Numbered from the stretch's first letter, positions 1-8,563 are shown. The stretch is DNA of 64,000 nt from Desulfitobacterium metallireducens DSM 15288 (GCF_000231405.2 NZ_CP007032.1:992001-1056000), one strand, 5' to 3'. Notes: generated by a model not told the origin, from the sequence alone. Program-made: numbers and translations.

Positions 1-17
1 TCAAAACTGGGTATACT

Positions 18-58
18 CTTAATTACTAGATCAGTAAGTTACTAATCTAGTAATTAAG
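18..58. repeat. 14-bp perfect inverted repeat upstream of the first gene
   Basis: CTTAATTACTAGAT (18-31) is exactly complementary to ATCTAGTAATTAAG (45-58) with a 13-nt spacer. It ends 31 bp before the first start codon. It is AT-rich and has no following T-run, so it looks more like an operator or an mRNA leader hairpin than a terminator. The upstream context lies outside the window. Confidence 0.6.
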
Positions 59-88
59 TAGCAGGACGACTATTTTTGGAGGTTAATA

Positions 89-571
89 ATGATGAAAATA
101 CCCACAACGTTAAAACATAAACCGGTTATTGTATCAGAAAACTATGAAGATATTGATGGGAGATATGCTTATAATACAGATGCCAAAGGTCTTTCGTTAG
201 GATTAGCACAATGGAATGATCGAGGAAAGGTCGATATTTCCGCCAAAGTTTGGAGATATACAGGAGAAAAATGGTCTAGACAATCTGAGGAATTACCCCT
301 TCATCGCGTACTTGATCTCGCCATTCTTGTTTGCCGAACTAAACTTCATTTTCGAGAAGCTTACCGGTATGAGAAATTATATGACCCAGCAAATTCGATG
401 ATCGATAGAGTAGGATTACAGGGCGATGCAATGACAGTGGCTGTTTGTACAGATAATGAAAAAATTGATGAAGACATTAAATTGTTTAGCCAAGTGCTTA
501 GTGATGATGATGAACTCATTGGCGAACGCTTACGTACTCTATCCAGAATATTGAAGGAGATGGGGTATTAA
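89..571 (+). CDS. conserved small soluble protein, DUF6530-like
   Basis: 160 residues, no signal peptide or membrane segment. The opening (IPTTLKHKPVI) and the segment GLSLGLAQWNDRGKVDISAK look like the DUF6530 family as I recall it; function is unknown. GGAGG at 79-83 sits 5 bp before ATG 89; ATG 92 is an equally possible start. It is followed by a 1-bp gap and a GIY-YIG gene, so the two probably form one transcript. I give no function. Confidence 0.65.
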   Translation: MMKIPTTLKHKPVIVSENYEDIDGRYAYNTDAKGLSLGLAQWNDRGKVDISAKVWRYTGEKWSRQSEELPLHRVLDLAILVCRTKLHFREAYRYEKLYDPANSMIDRVGLQGDAMTVAVCTDNEKIDEDIKLFSQVLSDDDELIGERLRTLSRILKEMGY

Positions 572-572
572 G

Positions 573-923
573 GTGGATCGAAAAAAAGAATTAAAGCTGC
601 AATACAAGCAAATGAGACCCGATATGGGACTATTTATTATTCGTTCGCAAATGAACAGCAAATGTTATATAGAAGCGAGTCAGAATTTAAAGGGTGCGAT
701 GAATAGCTCTCAGTTTAAACTGGAAGGCAACTCTCATCCTAATCGGGAGTTACAAAAGGAATGGAATGAGCAAGGGGCAGAGAATTTTATGATTGATATT
801 CTTGAAAATCTTGAATATGACAAAGATGAATCGAAGAGTGATTATAGAGAAGATTTAGTTTTGCTCCGAATGACCTGGGAAGAAAAATTGATTGAAGAAA
901 ATATGGAGTTTTATAAAAAATAA
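573..923 (+). CDS. GIY-YIG nuclease family protein
   Basis: 116 residues starting at GTG 573, with GAAGGAGATGG at 553-563 as ribosome site inside the end of the previous gene. The protein contains a GIY-YIG-like core in which GLFIIRS and CYIEASQNLKGA stand for the two motif strands, followed by NRELQKEWNEQGAENF, typical of short stand-alone members found in Firmicutes. Such domains usually cleave DNA, but many small members have no known substrate. It is translationally linked to the DUF6530-like gene. Confidence 0.7.
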   Translation: MDRKKELKLQYKQMRPDMGLFIIRSQMNSKCYIEASQNLKGAMNSSQFKLEGNSHPNRELQKEWNEQGAENFMIDILENLEYDKDESKSDYREDLVLLRMTWEEKLIEENMEFYKK

Positions 924-930
924 ATATACA

Positions 931-959
931 TAATACAAGTGGAAGAAATCCTTGTATTA
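931..959. terminator. weak hairpin after the GIY-YIG gene
   Basis: TAATACAAG (931-939) pairs with CTTGTATTA (951-959), loop 11 nt. No T-run follows, and the right arm carries the likely -35 box of icd, so it may be an operator as well as, or instead of, a terminator. Confidence 0.4.
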
Positions 960-980
960 AGATACAATAACTATTATAAA
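952..980 (+). promoter_or_regulatory. sigma-A promoter of icd
   Basis: TTGTAT (952-957), 17-bp spacer, TATAAA (975-980). Lies 67 bp before the icd start codon. Confidence 0.6.
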
Positions 981-998
981 ATACATAATTGTTATGTC

Positions 999-1013
999 GT
1001 ACAATGATTGTAC
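999..1013. promoter_or_regulatory. palindrome downstream of the icd promoter (possible operator)
   Basis: GTACAAT-G-ATTGTAC is a perfect 7-1-7 palindrome about 18 bp downstream of the -10 box and 33 bp upstream of the icd start. Its position fits a repressor site; the regulator is unknown. Confidence 0.45.
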
Positions 1014-1046
1014 TTCGAAATAATTGGAAACCTAAGGAGGAAGAAA

Positions 1047-2255
1047 ATGCAGAAAATCCAAATGAATATTCCCTTGGTTGAAATGGATGGGGATGAGATG
1101 ACAAGAATCATCTGGAAATCCATCAAGGAAATTTTGCTACGACCCTATATCGAATTAAAGACAGACTACTATGATCTTGGACTCCAGAAACGAGATGAAA
1201 CAGAGGACAAAATCACAGTTGATGCAGCGAATGCGACCAAGAAATACGGTGTGGCCGTTAAATGTGCAACGATTACCCCGAATGCTCAGAGGATGGAAGA
1301 GTATAATCTTAAACAGATGTGGAAAAGTCCGAATGGGACGATCAGAGCGATCCTCGATGGAACCGTTTTTCGGGCTCCAATTATTGTGAAGGGTATACAA
1401 CCTTTGATTCCAACTTGGAAAAAACCGATTACGATTGCCCGTCACGCTTATGGCGATATCTATAGAAATGTTGAATATAGAGTCGGTGAGCCCGGAAAAG
1501 CTGAGCTTGTTTTTACCAATGAAAAAGGGGAAGAAACGCGCCAGACCATTTTTGAATTTAAAGATAAGGGCGTTCTCATGGGGATGCATAATATTGACCG
1601 CTCTATTGAAAGCTTTGCACGAGCTTGTTTTAATTACGCTCTTGATGTGAAGCAGGATTTGTGGTTTTCAACGAAAGACACGATTTCCAAAAAATATGAC
1701 CATACCTTTAAAGATATTTTCCAAGAAATTTATGATCAGGAATATAAGCAAAAATTTGAAGAAGCGAAGATTGAATATTTCTATACGTTGATCGATGATG
1801 CTGTTGCTCGTGTTATTCGCTCTGAAGGGGGCTATATTTGGGCATGTAAAAACTATGATGGCGATGTTATGTCAGACATGGTGGCAACTGCCTTTGGAAG
1901 TCTAGCTATGATGACGTCCGTACTCGTTTCACCGGAAGGTAATTATGAGTTTGAAGCAGCACATGGTACTGTTACACGCCATTATTACAAGCATCTTAAA
2001 GGGGAAGAAACATCAACGAACTCTATGGCTACACTTTTTGCTTGGACGGGCGCCTTAAAAAAACGTGGAGAACTTGATGGATTGATGGATTTAGTTGAGT
2101 TTGCCAACCAATTAGAGGAAGCTTCGTTGAAAACAATCGAAGCAGGAATTATGACGAAAGATTTGGCTCTTATTGCAGATATCCCTAATAAACGAGTTGT
2201 TAATACAGAAGATTTTCTCTTGGAAATCAAGAAGACCCTCGATAATATGCGTTAA
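1047..2255 (+). CDS. icd: NADP-dependent isocitrate dehydrogenase (eukaryote-like homodimer type)
   Basis: 402 residues. Oxidatively decarboxylates isocitrate to 2-oxoglutarate with NADP, feeding glutamate synthesis. The reading frame is open from a TTG at 1008, but ATG 1047 is preceded by AAGGAGGAAG and gives the family's usual N-terminus ([20 protein letters not shown]). Visible family hallmarks are [16 protein letters not shown], the substrate-loop region KSPNGTIRA and [18 protein letters not shown] near residue 265. It is the IDH1/IDH2-like subfamily, not the E. coli type. Own promoter in front and a hairpin terminator behind, so monocistronic. Confidence 0.95.
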   Translation: MQKIQMNIPLVEMDGDEMTRIIWKSIKEILLRPYIELKTDYYDLGLQKRDETEDKITVDAANATKKYGVAVKCATITPNAQRMEEYNLKQMWKSPNGTIRAILDGTVFRAPIIVKGIQPLIPTWKKPITIARHAYGDIYRNVEYRVGEPGKAELVFTNEKGEETRQTIFEFKDKGVLMGMHNIDRSIESFARACFNYALDVKQDLWFSTKDTISKKYDHTFKDIFQEIYDQEYKQKFEEAKIEYFYTLIDDAVARVIRSEGGYIWACKNYDGDVMSDMVATAFGSLAMMTSVLVSPEGNYEFEAAHGTVTRHYYKHLKGEETSTNSMATLFAWTGALKKRGELDGLMDLVEFANQLEEASLKTIEAGIMTKDLALIADIPNKRVVNTEDFLLEIKKTLDNMR

Positions 2256-2273
2256 ATGAAATTAATTGGATTT

Positions 2274-2313
2274 AAAAAGCTATGTTGGCATGTATGCCTT
2301 CATAGCTTTTTTT
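2274..2313 (+). terminator. intrinsic terminator after icd
   Basis: AAAAAGCTATG pairs with CATAGCTTTTTTT around a 14-nt loop; strong T-run. Confidence 0.85.
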
Positions 2314-2342
2314 ATTAGACAAGGAAGTTAGATGAAAGGATA

Positions 2343-2351
2343 TGATATAAT
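2343..2351 (+). promoter_or_regulatory. extended -10 promoter element
   Basis: TGATATAAT (TGn followed by TATAAT), about 50 bp before the glycosyltransferase start. No good -35 box was seen, as is usual for extended -10 promoters. Confidence 0.5.
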
Positions 2352-2399
2352 GAAATTGGATGAGAATGGAAATGCAAGCGTTGATTTGAATGGATAGGA

Positions 2400-3536
2400 A
2401 TGATGCAATTTTTGAATATGAAGTCTCAAAAGACAATACGCGTTAACAGCGCGGTTATTATCCCGGCGTTAAACCCAATACTCGCTTTAACTGACTTTGT
2501 ACGAGCCTTGCTAGAGCGTGGTGTACCAAAGGTTATTGTTGTAAATGACGGTAGTGATAGTTCGTATAATCCTATTTTTCATGAGATAGAACAGATGGAG
2601 CACTGTACAGTGCTTGTTCATGAAGTGAATCGTGGCAAAGGGAAAGCCTTGAAAACAGCATTCACCTATATTATTGAACACTACTCTTATTTGGACGGCG
2701 TGGTTACAGCTGATGCTGATGGTCAGCATACGGTAGAGGATGTTTGCAAGATTGCAGAGAGGCTGTCGTTAAAGGAAAATTCCCTTGTTTTAGGTGTGCG
2801 GAATTTCAAAGAGTCTAATGTGCCCTTACGCAGTTATATGGGTAACCTGATGACTGGCTTTCTTTTTCAGTCCCTCTATGGATATAATTTGCAGGATACG
2901 CAAACTGGTCTTAGAGGTATACCCATACGTGAGCTTATATGGATGGTTGAGACGAGTGGGGAGCGCTATGATTATGAAATCAACGTGCTGATTAAAGCAA
3001 GACACCATAAAGTCAGCTTTTCAACGGTGCCTATTCAGACGGTTTACTTCGATAACAATTCTGGTTCACATTTTAGTACGGTAAGGGATGCGATCCCAAT
3101 TTTCCTACGCCTTTCCTCAGGGCTTATCCAGTATTCCGGAGCAACGATAGTAACCGGATTTATTGATATAGCAGGATTTTTTGTATTGAATAGTATTATC
3201 CTCGCTAATCTATCTGCGCCTGTACGGATTTTGCTAAGTACAGGTATTGCTCGTTTTATGTCTTCTATCTTGAATTTTTTCATGAACCGGAGAATCATTT
3301 TTGCCGACAAAGGCAAACTGGTAAGCTCGGCAGTTCGCTATTATATTTGGGCAATTATATTAATGATAATTTCTTCTAGTCTGGTATATACAATTAGCCT
3401 GTTTTGGGGGATCAATGAATCAATTATTAAGCTTATCATCGATATTGCATTAGGGTTTCTTAGTTATCAGGTTCAGTTGCGCTGGGTTTTTCGGGACACG
3501 GAGAGTATTGATGCGAATGATTATTTTTCAAGGTGA
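2400..3536 (+). CDS. membrane glycosyltransferase: GT2 domain fused to GtrA-like domain
   Basis: 378 residues. An N-terminal family-2 glycosyltransferase (residues about 17-225) shows VVNDGSD (47-53) and the metal-binding ADADGQH (104-110), followed by the DTQTGLRG motif of polyprenyl-phosphate sugar transferases. Residues about 240-365 form four hydrophobic segments of the GtrA type, ending in QLRWVFRD. Such fusions load a sugar onto a lipid carrier and move it across the membrane for wall or lipid decoration. Its stop overlaps the next gene's possible GTG start, and an acyltransferase follows, so the pair may build a glycolipid (inference). Start ATG 2400 or 2403; the ribosome site is weak. 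Confidence 0.85.
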   Translation: MMQFLNMKSQKTIRVNSAVIIPALNPILALTDFVRALLERGVPKVIVVNDGSDSSYNPIFHEIEQMEHCTVLVHEVNRGKGKALKTAFTYIIEHYSYLDGVVTADADGQHTVEDVCKIAERLSLKENSLVLGVRNFKESNVPLRSYMGNLMTGFLFQSLYGYNLQDTQTGLRGIPIRELIWMVETSGERYDYEINVLIKARHHKVSFSTVPIQTVYFDNNSGSHFSTVRDAIPIFLRLSSGLIQYSGATIVTGFIDIAGFFVLNSIILANLSAPVRILLSTGIARFMSSILNFFMNRRIIFADKGKLVSSAVRYYIWAIILMIISSSLVYTISLFWGINESIIKLIIDIALGFLSYQVQLRWVFRDTESIDANDYFSR

Positions 3537-3541
3537 AAAAA

Positions 3542-4255
3542 ATGAATGATAAAATTAGCAAAAACATCTATAAATTTTCGCGTTTTTGTATCCGCTGCTT
3601 TTCTTCGAGATATCGGGTTTGTCTATCGGAGAAAAATATAAATGATACAGGCATACCTGTAGTTTATGTGGTGCATCATCAGAACTTGCGAGGCCCGATT
3701 CTCAGCATAGCTTGGCTTAATATTCCTGTGCACTTATGGGTTCTGAGTGTATTTAGCGATCAACGAACATGCTTCCGCCAATTTTATGATTATACTTTTA
3801 CCCAGCGCAGGGGTATCCCAAAGGGACTGGCCGCGGTTATCGCATATCCAGTATCAGTTTGGGTATCGGGAATAATGCAGGGGATGAATGCGATTCCTGT
3901 TTTTCGCGGTTCAAGAGCCATTGCTAAGACATTTAATCAGAGTCTTAAAGCTTTGATTAACGGAGAAAATCTATTGATTTGCCCAGATATTGACTATACA
4001 GATCCAGGTCCACATATGGGGGAAATGTATGATGGATTTCTTGACTTAGAACGATATTATATAAAGCGAACCGGTCATCATCTCGCTTTTATTCCATTAT
4101 ACATTAGCAAACGTGAACATTGCATCTATGAAGGAAAAGCGGTTTATTTCCACACGGTGGGCGATTTTAAAAATGAAAAGAAAAATGTATACGATCGATT
4201 GATGCAAGAATTTTCGCGTTTAGAAAATCGGTATGGGTCAGGTCTAATGTCGTAA
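3542..4255 (+). CDS. PlsC-like lysophospholipid/glycolipid acyltransferase
   Basis: 237 residues from ATG 3542, which has AAGGTG six bases before it; a GTG at 3533 overlapping the previous stop codon is the alternative. HHQNLRGP near the N-terminus resembles the acyltransferase H(x4)D/N block, and NAIPVFRGSRAIAK resembles the second PlsC block that binds the acyl acceptor's phosphate. The usual HxxxxD acid is replaced (HHQNLRG), so the assignment is to the superfamily only. It is coupled to the glycosyltransferase and probably acts at the inner face of the membrane on the same lipid. Confidence 0.7.
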   Translation: MNDKISKNIYKFSRFCIRCFSSRYRVCLSEKNINDTGIPVVYVVHHQNLRGPILSIAWLNIPVHLWVLSVFSDQRTCFRQFYDYTFTQRRGIPKGLAAVIAYPVSVWVSGIMQGMNAIPVFRGSRAIAKTFNQSLKALINGENLLICPDIDYTDPGPHMGEMYDGFLDLERYYIKRTGHHLAFIPLYISKREHCIYEGKAVYFHTVGDFKNEKKNVYDRLMQEFSRLENRYGSGLMS

Positions 4256-4303
4256 AAAAGCGAAATATTGTCGATAATTCATCATAATTTGTTCAACCTT
4301 TTT

Positions 4304-4312
4304 TGGTATAAT
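4304..4312 (+). promoter_or_regulatory. extended -10 promoter for the flavin electron-transfer genes
   Basis: TGGTATAAT (TGn-TATAAT), 80 bp before the first gene of the flavin cluster. Confidence 0.5.
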
Positions 4313-4392
4313 AATATAAATGCTTTTATCCTTTAATGACCAGAAGATTTCTAGGGATAAATCGATTTGAATACGGTGGTGAAAATGTTAAC

Positions 4393-4791
4393 ATGAAAAA
4401 ATTAGAAAAAATAATTGTCGCAGTTATTTTATTATTAAGTATTTTGTCAATGGGGATTATGATGATTTCAAAACCAAACAATCAAGATGGAATTATCGTT
4501 ATTCAAGTGGACAATAAAGTGGTTAAGAAAGTCGCATTGAATTATTCGAGTGAAGTCAAAACTTATGAGTTTAGCTTTAATGGCAATATTGCCTCAATTG
4601 AATCTAAAAATGGAAGTGTAAGATTGCTTGAAATGAGCGATGAACTTTGTCCAAATCATATCTGTTCAGATACCGGCTGGATAAATCAATCTTATCAATC
4701 TATTGTTTGTCTTCCAAATCAGATCATAATAACAATTGAAGGAGGTGAAGCAGATAAAGAGAATAAAGGTCAAATCGATATCGTGATTTAA
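4393..4791 (+). CDS. membrane-anchored NusG domain II protein, EetA-like
   Basis: 132 residues from ATG 4393 (the frame is open from 4336 but the first 19 codons lack family character). One N-terminal membrane helix (residues about 6-27), then an extracytoplasmic NusG domain II with the typical DELCPNHICSDTGWI and IVCLPNQIIITI segments. Two cysteines in CPNHIC and one in VCLPN could be redox or metal ligands. In Listeria a protein of this type (EetA) is part of the extracellular electron transfer locus and partners the Gx protein EetB; the same pair occurs here around apbE. Confidence 0.8.
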   Translation: MKKLEKIIVAVILLLSILSMGIMMISKPNNQDGIIVIQVDNKVVKKVALNYSSEVKTYEFSFNGNIASIESKNGSVRLLEMSDELCPNHICSDTGWINQSYQSIVCLPNQIIITIEGGEADKENKGQIDIVI

Positions 4792-4852
4792 ATCTTCAGT
4801 GAGAAACTTCTAGTTGCACAATTAAGTTATTGCAGAAGGGGCTGAATTGTAG

Positions 4853-5941
4853 TTGAACTTGAAAAAACAAATCGGAAAAAGGTTGGCTTCAATAGTACTT
4901 GTTATCATGGCTGCCGGAATATTAACAGCGTGTAGTTCGAACACGAATTCCAACTCTACTTCAAAATCAAACGATGAAGCATATACAGCCGATGGGTTTG
5001 CAATGGGGACAGTTATCTCGCAAAAGATTTATGGCACGAATGGAGAATCTACTGCCAATGAGACTATGGAGAAAATAACAGATTTGGAAGCCCTTCTAAC
5101 CTTTAATGCGCCTGAAGGCGATATCTATAAACTTAACGAAAATGCAGGAAAAGCGAAGGTTGAATTGAATTCGGAAACGATTAAAATATTGAACAAAGCG
5201 CAACGCATTTCGGAACTGAGCGGAGGTGCCTTTGATGTGACAGTAGGCCCAGTCGTAAAAAGCTGGGGTATTGGAACTGAAAATGAACGGATTCCAACGC
5301 CAGAGGAAATAAAAGATCTACTTACCCTTATTAATTATAAAGACTTAGAAGTGGATGGAAATTTAGCTTCTTTAAAACGAGCCGGTCAACAGGTGGATCT
5401 AGGAGGCATTGCCAAAGGCTATGCAGGAGATGTTGCGAGGGATATCTATAAAAAGAACGGTATCCGATCTGCTTATATTAATCTTGGTGGTAATGTTGTA
5501 ACCCTTGGTAATAAGCCTGATGGAAGTCCATGGACTGTAGGAATTCGTAATCCTCGGCCTAAGGCGAACCAAACGAGTGGTCAGCAAATCGTGGGTACCG
5601 TTACCGTAACTGATAAAGCGGTAGTAACAGCAGGAGATGACCAGCGCTACTTTGAAAAAGATGGCAAACGTTATCATCATATTATTGATGCACGCACAGG
5701 ATATCCTGCTCAGTCAGACTTGATGAGCGTTACTTTAATCACAGATTCATCCTTTAATGCGGATGCGATTGATACGGCAGCTTTTATCTTAGGCTTAGAG
5801 AAAGGCAGGGAACTTATCCAAAAGCAGGGTGGAATTGAGGCGGTTTTTATTACGAAAGATAAAAAAATCTATGTCACCGAAGGTCTAAAGGAAAATTTTG
5901 AGTTCCTTGACGAAAGTAATGAATATCAATATGTTAAATAA
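4853..5941 (+). CDS. apbE: FAD:protein FMN transferase lipoprotein
   Basis: 362 residues, TTG start with GAAGGGG upstream. The signal peptide ends in a lipobox, ILTAC, with the lipid cysteine at residue 27, so it is anchored on the outer face of the membrane. ApbE hallmarks are VDLGGIAKGYAGD (about residues 181-193) and HHIIDARTGYPA with D/T near 279-282 that hold Mg and FAD. The enzyme takes FMN from FAD and attaches it to Ser/Thr in exported proteins. An obvious substrate, a lipoprotein with the acceptor motif DVTSGAT, is encoded four genes on. Equivalent to FmnB of the Listeria locus. Confidence 0.93.
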   Translation: MNLKKQIGKRLASIVLVIMAAGILTACSSNTNSNSTSKSNDEAYTADGFAMGTVISQKIYGTNGESTANETMEKITDLEALLTFNAPEGDIYKLNENAGKAKVELNSETIKILNKAQRISELSGGAFDVTVGPVVKSWGIGTENERIPTPEEIKDLLTLINYKDLEVDGNLASLKRAGQQVDLGGIAKGYAGDVARDIYKKNGIRSAYINLGGNVVTLGNKPDGSPWTVGIRNPRPKANQTSGQQIVGTVTVTDKAVVTAGDDQRYFEKDGKRYHHIIDARTGYPAQSDLMSVTLITDSSFNADAIDTAAFILGLEKGRELIQKQGGIEAVFITKDKKIYVTEGLKENFEFLDESNEYQYVK

Positions 5942-6032
5942 GATGATGTGGATTTTGGCTAAGGCGTGATTAGGGGAGAGATTAAAGGAGAATTTGAATG
6001 ATCAGCATTCTGACTAAAGTAGGTAATCATAG

Positions 6033-6551
6033 ATGAACAAAAATAAGAAATATGCACTGATTATTATACTCGTGACCAATGCGATCCTAATTTCATTTCT
6101 AGAATCGTTTATACCCATCCCTATTCCTGTACCTGGAATTAAGCTGGGACTCGGAAATATTATTACGATGATTGCTGTTGTATTTTTGAGCTGGAAGGAT
6201 GTTCTTTTCATTGTAATCGTACGTAGTTTTGTAGTCGCAATACTAACAAGGGGTGTGATGATGCTCGCTTTTAGTTTGAGCGGTGGCATCCTGAGTGCTC
6301 TTGTTATGTTGTTGCTGTATAAAAAACTTTCGAGGTTTTTGAGCATTAAAGGGATAAGTATTGCTGGAGCTATAACGCATAACACAGCACAAATTGTGGT
6401 GGCATCGTTTATTTTGGGACAAGTTGTTATTTTATATTATCTTCCTGTGCTCATAATTTCTGCAGTAATTACAGGCTTAATTACAGGAAGTATAGGCGAA
6501 ATGGCAATCAATGAGATAAGAAAAAAAGAGGTTTTTAAAGATGAAAAATAA
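6033..6551 (+). CDS. Gx transporter family membrane protein, EetB-like
   Basis: 172 residues, five or six hydrophobic helices. FIPIPIPVPGIKLGLGN near the N-terminus is the signature of the family often annotated as heptaprenyl diphosphate synthase component I, which resembles ECF-transporter substrate-binding (S) subunits. Paired with the NusG-II protein it corresponds to EetB of the flavin-based electron transfer system. A quinone or flavin-related ligand is plausible but not shown. The next gene starts 16 bp later. Confidence 0.8.
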   Translation: MNKNKKYALIIILVTNAILISFLESFIPIPIPVPGIKLGLGNIITMIAVVFLSWKDVLFIVIVRSFVVAILTRGVMMLAFSLSGGILSALVMLLLYKKLSRFLSIKGISIAGAITHNTAQIVVASFILGQVVILYYLPVLIISAVITGLITGSIGEMAINEIRKKEVFKDEK

Positions 6552-6566
6552 GCAGGAAGAATTGCA

Positions 6567-7370
6567 TTGGCCATGTCAAGTAATTCAACTTTAACAAATC
6601 TAAAACAGGCCCAAAGCGCTGAGAGATCGGATATGGATGGGCTTATTAAGTTTATTCTAGCCACACTCCTTGCTATCTTGCCTTTTTGGGTTCAAAATAT
6701 GATGAGTTTTGGCGTTCTAACTATTTACTTAGGAATTATGACTCTAGCATCGAAAATAAAGCCAAAAACTTTATTAATCAGTGCGACCTCGTATGCGATC
6801 ATCGTCCTGATTCCTTACCTTTTTGGCCTATTAATGAATACCCTTATCTACTCGCTTTCTAACAATGCGTTATTTGCGAATCAACAAGGAACCTATGAAA
6901 GCTTTCTAAGATTATTCCGATTGTTTATTATTTGGTATGTAAGCATCCTGTACTTCCATTCAACCCCGATTAAGACGGTGTTGGGGATGCTGGATAAACT
7001 CCTGAAGCCTTTGAAATTACTGGGGGTACCTGTAGAGGACTACTTAAAAGTGGTCATGTGCGTTGTGATTGAGCTTAAATCGATGGGAGTTGAAGTAAAG
7101 AATAGTTTAGGAGAAAGTATGCGTTCAGTTATGGGAGAAGGTGGACGATGGTTTAAAATAAATGTAAAAGGGATTGCTCAGATTATCGTTTCCTTAATTG
7201 TGGATTCCTTTGGGAAATTAGAGAAGATAGAAAGTTTTGTGGAGAAAGTTAATCCTGAAGAGTTATATTATTATTGCTTTAAACTATCCAAAAGAGATGT
7301 GGTCGTAGTATTGAGTTTCATCATGCTTGTATCTCTGATGTGGATGATTGAGATAGGATATTTTGTCTAA
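6567..7370 (+). CDS. EcfT-like transmembrane protein, possible flavin-export subunit (FmnA-like)
   Basis: 267 residues from TTG 6567, with AGGAAG 8 bp upstream; ATG 6573 is the alternative. Several hydrophobic helices in the first half, then a long amphipathic region (ESMRSVMGEGGRWFKINVKG) resembling the coupling helices of the EcfT/CbiQ family, and one more helix at the end. In Listeria an EcfT-like protein, FmnA, works with the flavin S-subunit to bring FAD outside for ApbE. No EcfA ATPase gene is present nearby. Family assignment is from overall pattern. Confidence 0.65.
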   Translation: MAMSSNSTLTNLKQAQSAERSDMDGLIKFILATLLAILPFWVQNMMSFGVLTIYLGIMTLASKIKPKTLLISATSYAIIVLIPYLFGLLMNTLIYSLSNNALFANQQGTYESFLRLFRLFIIWYVSILYFHSTPIKTVLGMLDKLLKPLKLLGVPVEDYLKVVMCVVIELKSMGVEVKNSLGESMRSVMGEGGRWFKINVKGIAQIIVSLIVDSFGKLEKIESFVEKVNPEELYYYCFKLSKRDVVVVLSFIMLVSLMWMIEIGYFV

Positions 7371-7379
7371 ATTATTTTC

Positions 7380-7408
7380 TTGACATAATATGTAGGATAT
7401 GGTAAATT
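7380..7408 (+). promoter_or_regulatory. sigma-A promoter of the flavinylated lipoprotein gene
   Basis: TTGACA (7380-7385), 17-bp spacer, TAAATT (7403-7408). It gives the lipoprotein gene its own start site and a leader of about 250 nt. Confidence 0.65.
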
Positions 7409-7663
7409 CAAAATTGAGCCAAGTTAGTTGCAATTTGCCATGAGTAGTTTAAATCGTGCTTATTCGTATTTTCACTAATGGATTTATAAGTGAAGATTAA
7501 CAATTTAGGTACTTACTTTTCCAAGTTAACATACAATATTGCCCGGATTAATAAAATAATCACTGGAAGGAGGCATTATTTTACTAATCTATTTATATCT
7601 TTAATTGTGGAGGCTAGGAGAACATAGGTAAGTACAAAAGAAAGTTGTGTAGGAGGGCTATTG
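7409..7663 (+). other. long 5' leader of the flavinylated lipoprotein gene
   Basis: About 250 nt without an evident gene between promoter and start codon. It holds a long-range 8-bp complementarity, GTACTTAC (7509-7516) with GTAAGTAC (7628-7635), and a small dyad TCACT/AGTGA around 7470-7494. A second Shine-Dalgarno-like GGAAGGAGG lies near 7564-7572, with no good ORF behind it. It does not match the FMN riboswitch consensus. May be a regulatory or stabilising leader. Confidence 0.4.
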
Positions 7664-8419
7664 ATGAAAAAAGTAAAGGCTATTACAACTGCTTTGGTTT
7701 TGACTACGGCATTGTTAGTAGGGGGGTGCGGTGCATCTCAGACAGCACAGGCTCCTGCGGCTCAGGCACAAAAAGAAGTTAAACTCTTTCAAGGATTAGG
7801 TCAAACAGCGAATCTTCGTGTTGGACCTGGTACGGATGCAAATGGCGGACAAGTTTATACGATAAACTATACAATGGCTGATGCGATCTTTGATCAGGAC
7901 GGAAAAGTTGTTCATGTCTCCTTTGATGGCTTAGAAGTATTTTCGCCAAATGATAAAGAGCATGTCGCTGGCGGCGCACCAATATTCTCAGGATTCCCTG
8001 GTCAAGCGGGTTATCTCACCGCTGCAGCTGCCACGGAAGACAGCGCCAAGAAAGAACTTGCAAACTGGCAATCAAAAATTAATCGCGGCGACAAAGCCTA
8101 CGGTTTGGAGAGTCAAATAGGCGGTTGGTCAGTTCAAATGAATAAATTTGGAGAATTCATGAAAGGCAAAACAGTGGCAGAAATTAAAGACTGGTTTGCT
8201 AAAAACGCTTCTGACCTTAATGGTCGTCCGTTAACTGAAAAAGCGACAAAACCTGAGGATGTCGCAAAGTATGGTAAGCTTTCAGCGGATGAGAAGAAAG
8301 CACTTGCTGATGTAACATCAGGTGCAACGATTAGTCTTAAGGATGCACATGGTGATTACATAGGAGCACTTGAAAACGCTTATAAAAACAAAGTCGAAGT
8401 TTCAGTCCCCGTTAAATAA
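7664..8419 (+). CDS. secreted FMN-binding lipoprotein, PplA-like electron carrier
   Basis: 251 residues from ATG 7664, AGGAGG seven bases before it. Lipobox LVGGC, lipid cysteine at residue 22. The mature protein carries one ApbE acceptor motif, DVTSGAT (216-222); Thr222 is the predicted FMN attachment site. The second half resembles FMN-binding domains; the first half contains a TANLRVGPG...YTINYTMADAIFDQDGKVV segment of the repeat type found in PplA-like proteins. PplA of Listeria has two such sites; only one is seen here. Likely hands electrons from the membrane quinone pool to outside acceptors (inference). Confidence 0.85.
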   Translation: MKKVKAITTALVLTTALLVGGCGASQTAQAPAAQAQKEVKLFQGLGQTANLRVGPGTDANGGQVYTINYTMADAIFDQDGKVVHVSFDGLEVFSPNDKEHVAGGAPIFSGFPGQAGYLTAAAATEDSAKKELANWQSKINRGDKAYGLESQIGGWSVQMNKFGEFMKGKTVAEIKDWFAKNASDLNGRPLTEKATKPEDVAKYGKLSADEKKALADVTSGATISLKDAHGDYIGALENAYKNKVEVSVPVK

Positions 8420-8441
8420 TTATTCATGGAGCTGACGTAAT

Positions 8442-8496
8442 GAGAGGGTATTCCCAAACGGTAATTTTTATTATCATTGGGGATACCCTCATTTAT
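8442..8496 (+). terminator. intrinsic terminator closing the flavin cluster
   Basis: GAGGGTATTCCC pairs with GGGGATACCCTC around a 24-nt loop, followed by a T/A-rich tail. Confidence 0.75.
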
Positions 8497-8563
8497 ATAT
8501 ATAGAAGCTTCTAATTATCTTTGGGGTATGCTTTGTCACCATAATCTTGTAGATAGAGGGACG

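Noticed and set aside
1155-1589. Minus-strand open frame opposite icd
   Set aside because: A shadow of the strongly supported icd gene, with no family character.
7409-7663. FMN riboswitch
   Set aside because: The conserved RFN-box segments are absent from the leader.
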